Assembly: GCF_900215515.1 (NCBI RefSeq)
Contig: NZ_OBEI01000002.1
Location: 186,001-250,000, forward strand
From: Persephonella hydrogeniphila
GTDB taxonomy: Bacteria; Aquificota; Aquificia; Aquificales; Hydrogenothermaceae
Reading direction: 5' to 3'
Length of the DNA: 64,000 nucleotides
Position 1 is the stretch's first letter; each line of letters begins with the position of its first letter. A program made the translations under genes and the position numbers. The notes beneath the pieces are model-generated. The model saw only the letters and a list, made by a program, of their open reading frames with translations. It was not told the origin of the DNA and did no database searches. Below, piece by piece: positions 60,942-64,000 of the stretch.

Positions 60942-61379
60942 ATGAGATCTGTTGTTGTTTTCCTTCTTTTAGTCTTTAGCATTTCTTATGGAGATGTAAA
61001 GTGGTACGGATTAAACGATGGATTTAAAAAAGCTCAAAAGGAGAAAAAGTTGGTGATGATTTATATCTATTCTCCGAAATGCCATTACTGCAAGGAGATG
61101 GATGCAACAACATTTAAGGATAAAAAAGTACAGGATACGATAAACAGGTATTTTGTACCTATTAAGGTTAGAAAGTGCAGTGAAGACGGGATGTTTGTGA
61201 GGGCTGAATACGGATACCTTGGTACTCCAACGTTCCACTTTATTACACCGACTGGAGAAAAGATAAAAAGTATCTTTGGGGCATGGCCTAAAGAGGACTT
61301 TTTAAAAATCCTCAAGTATTTCTATTCAGGGGCTTATAAAACAAAGCCTATGACAGAGTACTTTATGGAAGAACAATAA
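60942..61379 (+). CDS. Thioredoxin-like protein in the sox operon (SoxW-like)
   Basis: This 145-residue exported protein has a signal peptide (about 1-17) and a thioredoxin fold with active site CHYC (Cys47, Cys50) and the cis-Pro loop LGTPTFHF. It resembles the periplasmic thioredoxins (SoxW/SoxS, thioredoxin_7) that keep the SoxY thiol reduced and usable. CHYC instead of CGPC suggests a tuned redox potential. It sits between soxX and soxY with short gaps. Confidence 0.85.
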   Translation: MRSVVVFLLLVFSISYGDVKWYGLNDGFKKAQKEKKLVMIYIYSPKCHYCKEMDATTFKDKKVQDTINRYFVPIKVRKCSEDGMFVRAEYGYLGTPTFHFITPTGEKIKSIFGAWPKEDFLKILKYFYSGAYKTKPMTEYFMEEQ

Positions 61380-61396
61380 AAGGAGGTATAAAAAAG

Positions 61397-61858
61397 ATGA
61401 ACAGAAGAAAATTTCTGAAGATGACAGCTGTTGCAGGGGCTGTCGTTGCAGTAAGTCCATCAATACCTGTTGACAGCTTTAAGGTTAACGCCCAGCCCAA
61501 AAAAAGAAGCTTCGAAGATGCTTTAAAGGAAATAACTAAGGGTAAAACTCCGGTGGAAGCACCAAATGAGGTAAAACTTATAGCCCCATCTATAGCTGAG
61601 AACGGAGCCGTTGTTCCTATAAAAGTTGAAGTAAAGAAACCGATCAAGGATGTTAAAGCAATACATATACTTGCAGACAAAAACTTTGATCCGTGGACGT
61701 GTAGTGTTCATCTAACTCCTCAAAATGGAAAACCTTATTTTGCTACAAGAATCAGACTTGCAAAAACAATGAATGTTTATGCTGTTGCAGAGCTTTCTGA
61801 CGGTTCATTCATAATGACAAAAAAGCCTGTAAAAGTCACTATAGGTGGATGTGGTTAA
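61397..61858 (+). CDS. soxY: Thiosulfate oxidation carrier protein SoxY
   Basis: SoxY carries sulfur intermediates on a C-terminal Cys. The 153 residues have a twin-arginine signal (NRRKFLKMTAVAGAVV), an Ig-like beta-sandwich and the C-terminal swinging arm. The arm ends VTIGGCG (Cys152) and the stop follows at once, whereas the usual SoxY ends GGCGG. Ribosome site AGGAGG is strong. It acts as a pair with SoxZ. Confidence 0.93.
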   Translation: MNRRKFLKMTAVAGAVVAVSPSIPVDSFKVNAQPKKRSFEDALKEITKGKTPVEAPNEVKLIAPSIAENGAVVPIKVEVKKPIKDVKAIHILADKNFDPWTCSVHLTPQNGKPYFATRIRLAKTMNVYAVAELSDGSFIMTKKPVKVTIGGCG

Positions 61859-61882
61859 TAAAAAATAAAGGAGGAAATAAAG

Positions 61883-62212
61883 ATGGCGAGAACAGCTTTA
61901 ATAAAACTCAGACCAAGAAGATATAAAAAAGGAGACCTTGTAAGAGTTGATTCTGTTATTATGCACCCTATGCATACAGGTCTTGTTAAAGACAAGAAAA
62001 CAGGAAAAATCATACCTCCCCATTATATAACAAAGGTTGAGGTTTATTACGGAGACGAACTTGTGACATCAATTGATGTAAATGCATCTGTCAGTGCTAA
62101 CCCTTACTTCTCATTCTATATAAAGGCTGATAAAACAGCTCCTCTAAAAATGGTATGGAAGGATAATAAAGGGGAAGTGACTGAAAAAACTGTAAAAATC
62201 AAGCCACATTAA
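61883..62212 (+). CDS. soxZ: Thiosulfate oxidation carrier complex protein SoxZ
   Basis: SoxZ is the small beta-sandwich partner of SoxY. The 109 residues have no signal peptide, as usual, since SoxZ is exported with Tat-targeted SoxY. The family pattern LIKLRPRRYKKGDLVRVDSVIMHPMHTGL and the C-terminal WKDNKGEVTEKT are clear. A GGAGG lies 7 bases before the ATG. Confidence 0.95.
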   Translation: MARTALIKLRPRRYKKGDLVRVDSVIMHPMHTGLVKDKKTGKIIPPHYITKVEVYYGDELVTSIDVNASVSANPYFSFYIKADKTAPLKMVWKDNKGEVTEKTVKIKPH

Positions 62213-62223
62213 GGAGGGTAAAG

Positions 62224-63021
62224 ATGAGGATGAAATATATTTTTTTAGGCTTGTCAGCGGCTCTTTTTACAGGAGCTTTAGCTGAAGAAGCAGGACAGGC
62301 TATATCTCCTGAAGACTGGAAGCTTTACGAAGAAGGAATTAATCCCGGTGAGGTCTTTGCTGAAGAAGTAGGAGGAACCCTTTTTGAAAAACCTATGGGA
62401 CCCAAAAAAATATCCTGTGCCTCCTGCCATGCAAAAAATGGAGATATAGAAGAGAGAGTGGCAACAGCTGCAGCCTACTATCCTAAATACGACAAAGATG
62501 CAGGGATGATAATAAACTTAGAACAGAGAATCCAGATATGCCAGTCAAAACATATGGATATGAAACCTTTTAAACTAAAAAGCAAGGAAAATACAGCTAT
62601 CACAACATACCTGTACTACCTTGCACAGGGAACAAAGATAAATGTTGATACCCAATCTCCAATGGCGAAAGAGTACCTCAAATACGGAAGGTATATTTTC
62701 ACATTGAAAAGAGGTGTAAGGAATCTTTCCTGTCAGGTATGTCATGAGTTTGCTGCCGGAAAAGTTCTCAGAATGCAGTGGCTTAAACCACTGGGATTTG
62801 AGTACAACGGTATAAAAGGAACAACAGCAGCAGATCACTGGCCTGCTTTCAGAATGACAAAAAATAAAGTCCAGACATTACAGCAGAGATTTCAGGGCTG
62901 TCAGAAACAGGGAGGACAGAAAAAACTTCCTCTCGGTTCTAAGGAGATGGTAGCCCTTGAACTGTATGTAAAATCCCTCTCAAACGGAGCAGAACTGAAA
63001 ACACCTGGGTTGAGAAGATAG
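62224..63021 (+). CDS. soxA: Diheme c-type cytochrome SoxA
   Basis: SoxA is the catalytic partner of SoxX. The 265 residues have a signal peptide (about 1-20) and two heme sites, CASCH (65-69) and CQVCH (170-174), so this is the diheme form. Cys106 (QICQSKHM) would ligate the first heme. Cys226 in RFQGCQKQ is the active-site ligand that becomes a persulfide, equivalent to the RCxGC motif. A GGAGGG ribosome site precedes the ATG. Confidence 0.94.
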   Translation: MRMKYIFLGLSAALFTGALAEEAGQAISPEDWKLYEEGINPGEVFAEEVGGTLFEKPMGPKKISCASCHAKNGDIEERVATAAAYYPKYDKDAGMIINLEQRIQICQSKHMDMKPFKLKSKENTAITTYLYYLAQGTKINVDTQSPMAKEYLKYGRYIFTLKRGVRNLSCQVCHEFAAGKVLRMQWLKPLGFEYNGIKGTTAADHWPAFRMTKNKVQTLQQRFQGCQKQGGQKKLPLGSKEMVALELYVKSLSNGAELKTPGLRR

Positions 63022-63030
63022 GAGGATAAG

Positions 63031-64000
63031 ATGAATCTGAGCAGAAGAGATTTTTTAGAACTTGCAGCTATAGCCGGTATTTCACTAACAGGGGGAAATG
63101 CCCTTGCCCAACTAAACAAGCTTTCTCCTGAAAAATTGATGGAGTTTAGACCGGTTGGAAATGTTACACTCCTTCATATATGTGATATGCATGCCCATCT
63201 CAAACCTCTTTACTGGAGGGAACCATCAACCCTTCTTTCTCATCCATCTCTTGTAGGAGAACCGGGATTTTTATGCGGTAAAGCTTTTCTTGAGTATTAC
63301 GGTATAAAACCAGGAACTCTGAGGGCTTACTTTGATACATACATAGATTTTGAGGAGCTCGCCCACAAATACGGAAAAATGGGTGGTGCTGCCTACATGG
63401 CAACTCTTGTTAAGCAGATAATAGCAGAAAGAGGAAAAGATAAGGTTCTTTTTATGGATTCAGGAGATACATGGCAGGGAACTGCCGTTGCTCTATTCAC
63501 AAAGGGAAAAGCTATAGTTGATGTCCAGAATGCCCTTGGAATAGATGTAATGGTAGGACACTGGGAGTTTACATATGGTAAGGAAAGAGTGCTTGAACTT
63601 GTGGAGAACCATCTGAAAGCAGATTTTATAGCCCAGAATATCGCCGATGAGATGTGGGAAGAGCTTGTTTTCGCCCCTTATGTAATAAAAGAAGTTGGTG
63701 GTACAAAGATAGGTATAATCGGAAATGCATTTCCTTACACACCTATAGCAAATCCAAAACAGTTTACACAGGGATGGACTTTTGGTATTCAGCCTGAAAG
63801 ACTCCAGCAGTTTGTTAACGAACTGAGGGAGGAAAAGAAGGTAGATCTTGTTGTTTTACTATCCCATGATGGATTTGCACTGGATCAGGCTCTGGCAAAG
63901 ATGATCAAAGGCATAGATATCATCTTCAGTGGTCATACACATGACCCTGCTCCAAAGCCGATATTTGTAAATAACACAATGATAGTAATAGCTGGCTCCC
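63031..64000 (+). CDS. soxB: Thiosulfohydrolase SoxB (3' end cut by window)
   Basis: SoxB cleaves sulfate from the SoxY-bound intermediate with two metal ions. The frame is open from the ATG to the last base, giving 323 residues of a protein usually about 560 long. It has a twin-arginine signal (SRRDFLELAAIAG) and the metallophosphatase-type motifs ICDMHAHL, DSGDTWQG, GHWEFTYG, LSHDG and SGHTHD. GHWEFTYG replaces the GNHEFDYG of ordinary 5'-nucleotidases, as SoxB does. AGGAGG lies 6 bases before the start. Confidence 0.95.
   Translation, partial: MNLSRRDFLELAAIAGISLTGGNALAQLNKLSPEKLMEFRPVGNVTLLHICDMHAHLKPLYWREPSTLLSHPSLVGEPGFLCGKAFLEYYGIKPGTLRAYFDTYIDFEELAHKYGKMGGAAYMATLVKQIIAERGKDKVLFMDSGDTWQGTAVALFTKGKAIVDVQNALGIDVMVGHWEFTYGKERVLELVENHLKADFIAQNIADEMWEELVFAPYVIKEVGGTKIGIIGNAFPYTPIANPKQFTQGWTFGIQPERLQQFVNELREEKKVDLVVLLSHDGFALDQALAKMIKGIDIIFSGHTHDPAPKPIFVNNTMIVIAGS

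Overview
This window (about 36-38% GC by eye, AGA/AGG-rich arginine codons, TTG starts, very tight gene packing) reads as the chromosome of a thermophilic, chemolithoautotrophic bacterium. The gene mix (Sox thiosulfate oxidation, split YeeE/YedE sulfur permeases, c-di-GMP enzymes, type IV pilus/secretion ATPase, Tat pathway, RCK potassium channel) suggests the Aquificota, most likely Hydrogenothermaceae (Persephonella-like). That placement is inference from protein flavour, not from a search. There are no phage, IS or CRISPR elements. Almost all of the window codes for protein, and no gap without a gene exceeds 300 bases.

Layout. 1-5.5 kb: yidC (5' cut by the window edge), mnmE, rho, rpmE and prfA on the + strand, then tRNA-Arg, a small Cys-rich ORF and tRNA-Ala. 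5.9-7.0 kb: a split pair of YeeE/YedE-type sulfur transporters on the - strand. 7.1-11.4 kb: proS, a GAF-PAS protein and a PilB/GspE ATPase. 11.4-17.5 kb: a TauE/SafE permease and ychF, then a methyltransferase and an M28 peptidase, a membrane diguanylate cyclase and an RNase Z-like hydrolase. 17.5-24.8 kb: a closely packed seven-gene - strand run with PAS-GGDEF, flavin reductase, Fur-family regulator, MobA, TonB-type receptor, small periplasmic protein and GGDEF-EAL. 24.9-28.5 kb: tatC, tatB and an Omp85/BamA protein. 28.6-33.6 kb: thiD, comF, an AI-2E-type permease, tRNA-Ser, uppP and a frameshifted comM. 33.6-38 kb: a CsgG-LamG-like lipoprotein, a YyaL-type thioredoxin-fold protein and a CcsA-like protein. 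38-44.3 kb: a dnaJ-hspR-orf-prmA-deoC-ligA operon followed by pyrE. 44.3-51 kb: hisD, then pgeF, accD, mobB, acyP, a LysM/M23 protein, an aminotransferase and lptB. 51-58.8 kb: a - strand run of two exported DsrE-like proteins, a PhnD-like binding protein, a sensor kinase, a lytic transglycosylase, ribE, an RCK channel and a DUF6394-like protein. 58.9-64 kb: a sigma-54 response regulator and the sox operon soxX-thioredoxin-soxY-soxZ-soxA-soxB (soxB runs off the end).

The most interesting region is 55.4-64 kb. A divergent arrangement places two periplasmic DsrE-like proteins, a PhnD-like protein whose ligand loop carries a CxxxC, and an NtrB-type kinase with a Cys-rich HAMP-proximal insert next to an NtrC-type activator. 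Directly downstream of the activator gene lie two matching dyads (TGTYCC-N4-GGAACA), then a correctly spaced -24/-12 promoter in front of soxX. The parsimonious model is a periplasmic sulfur-compound sensing system that switches on sox through sigma-54. A second candidate system is the TonB-receptor / periplasmic protein / GGDEF-EAL cassette at 17.5-21.7 kb, which looks like an outer-membrane-to-c-di-GMP signalling relay.
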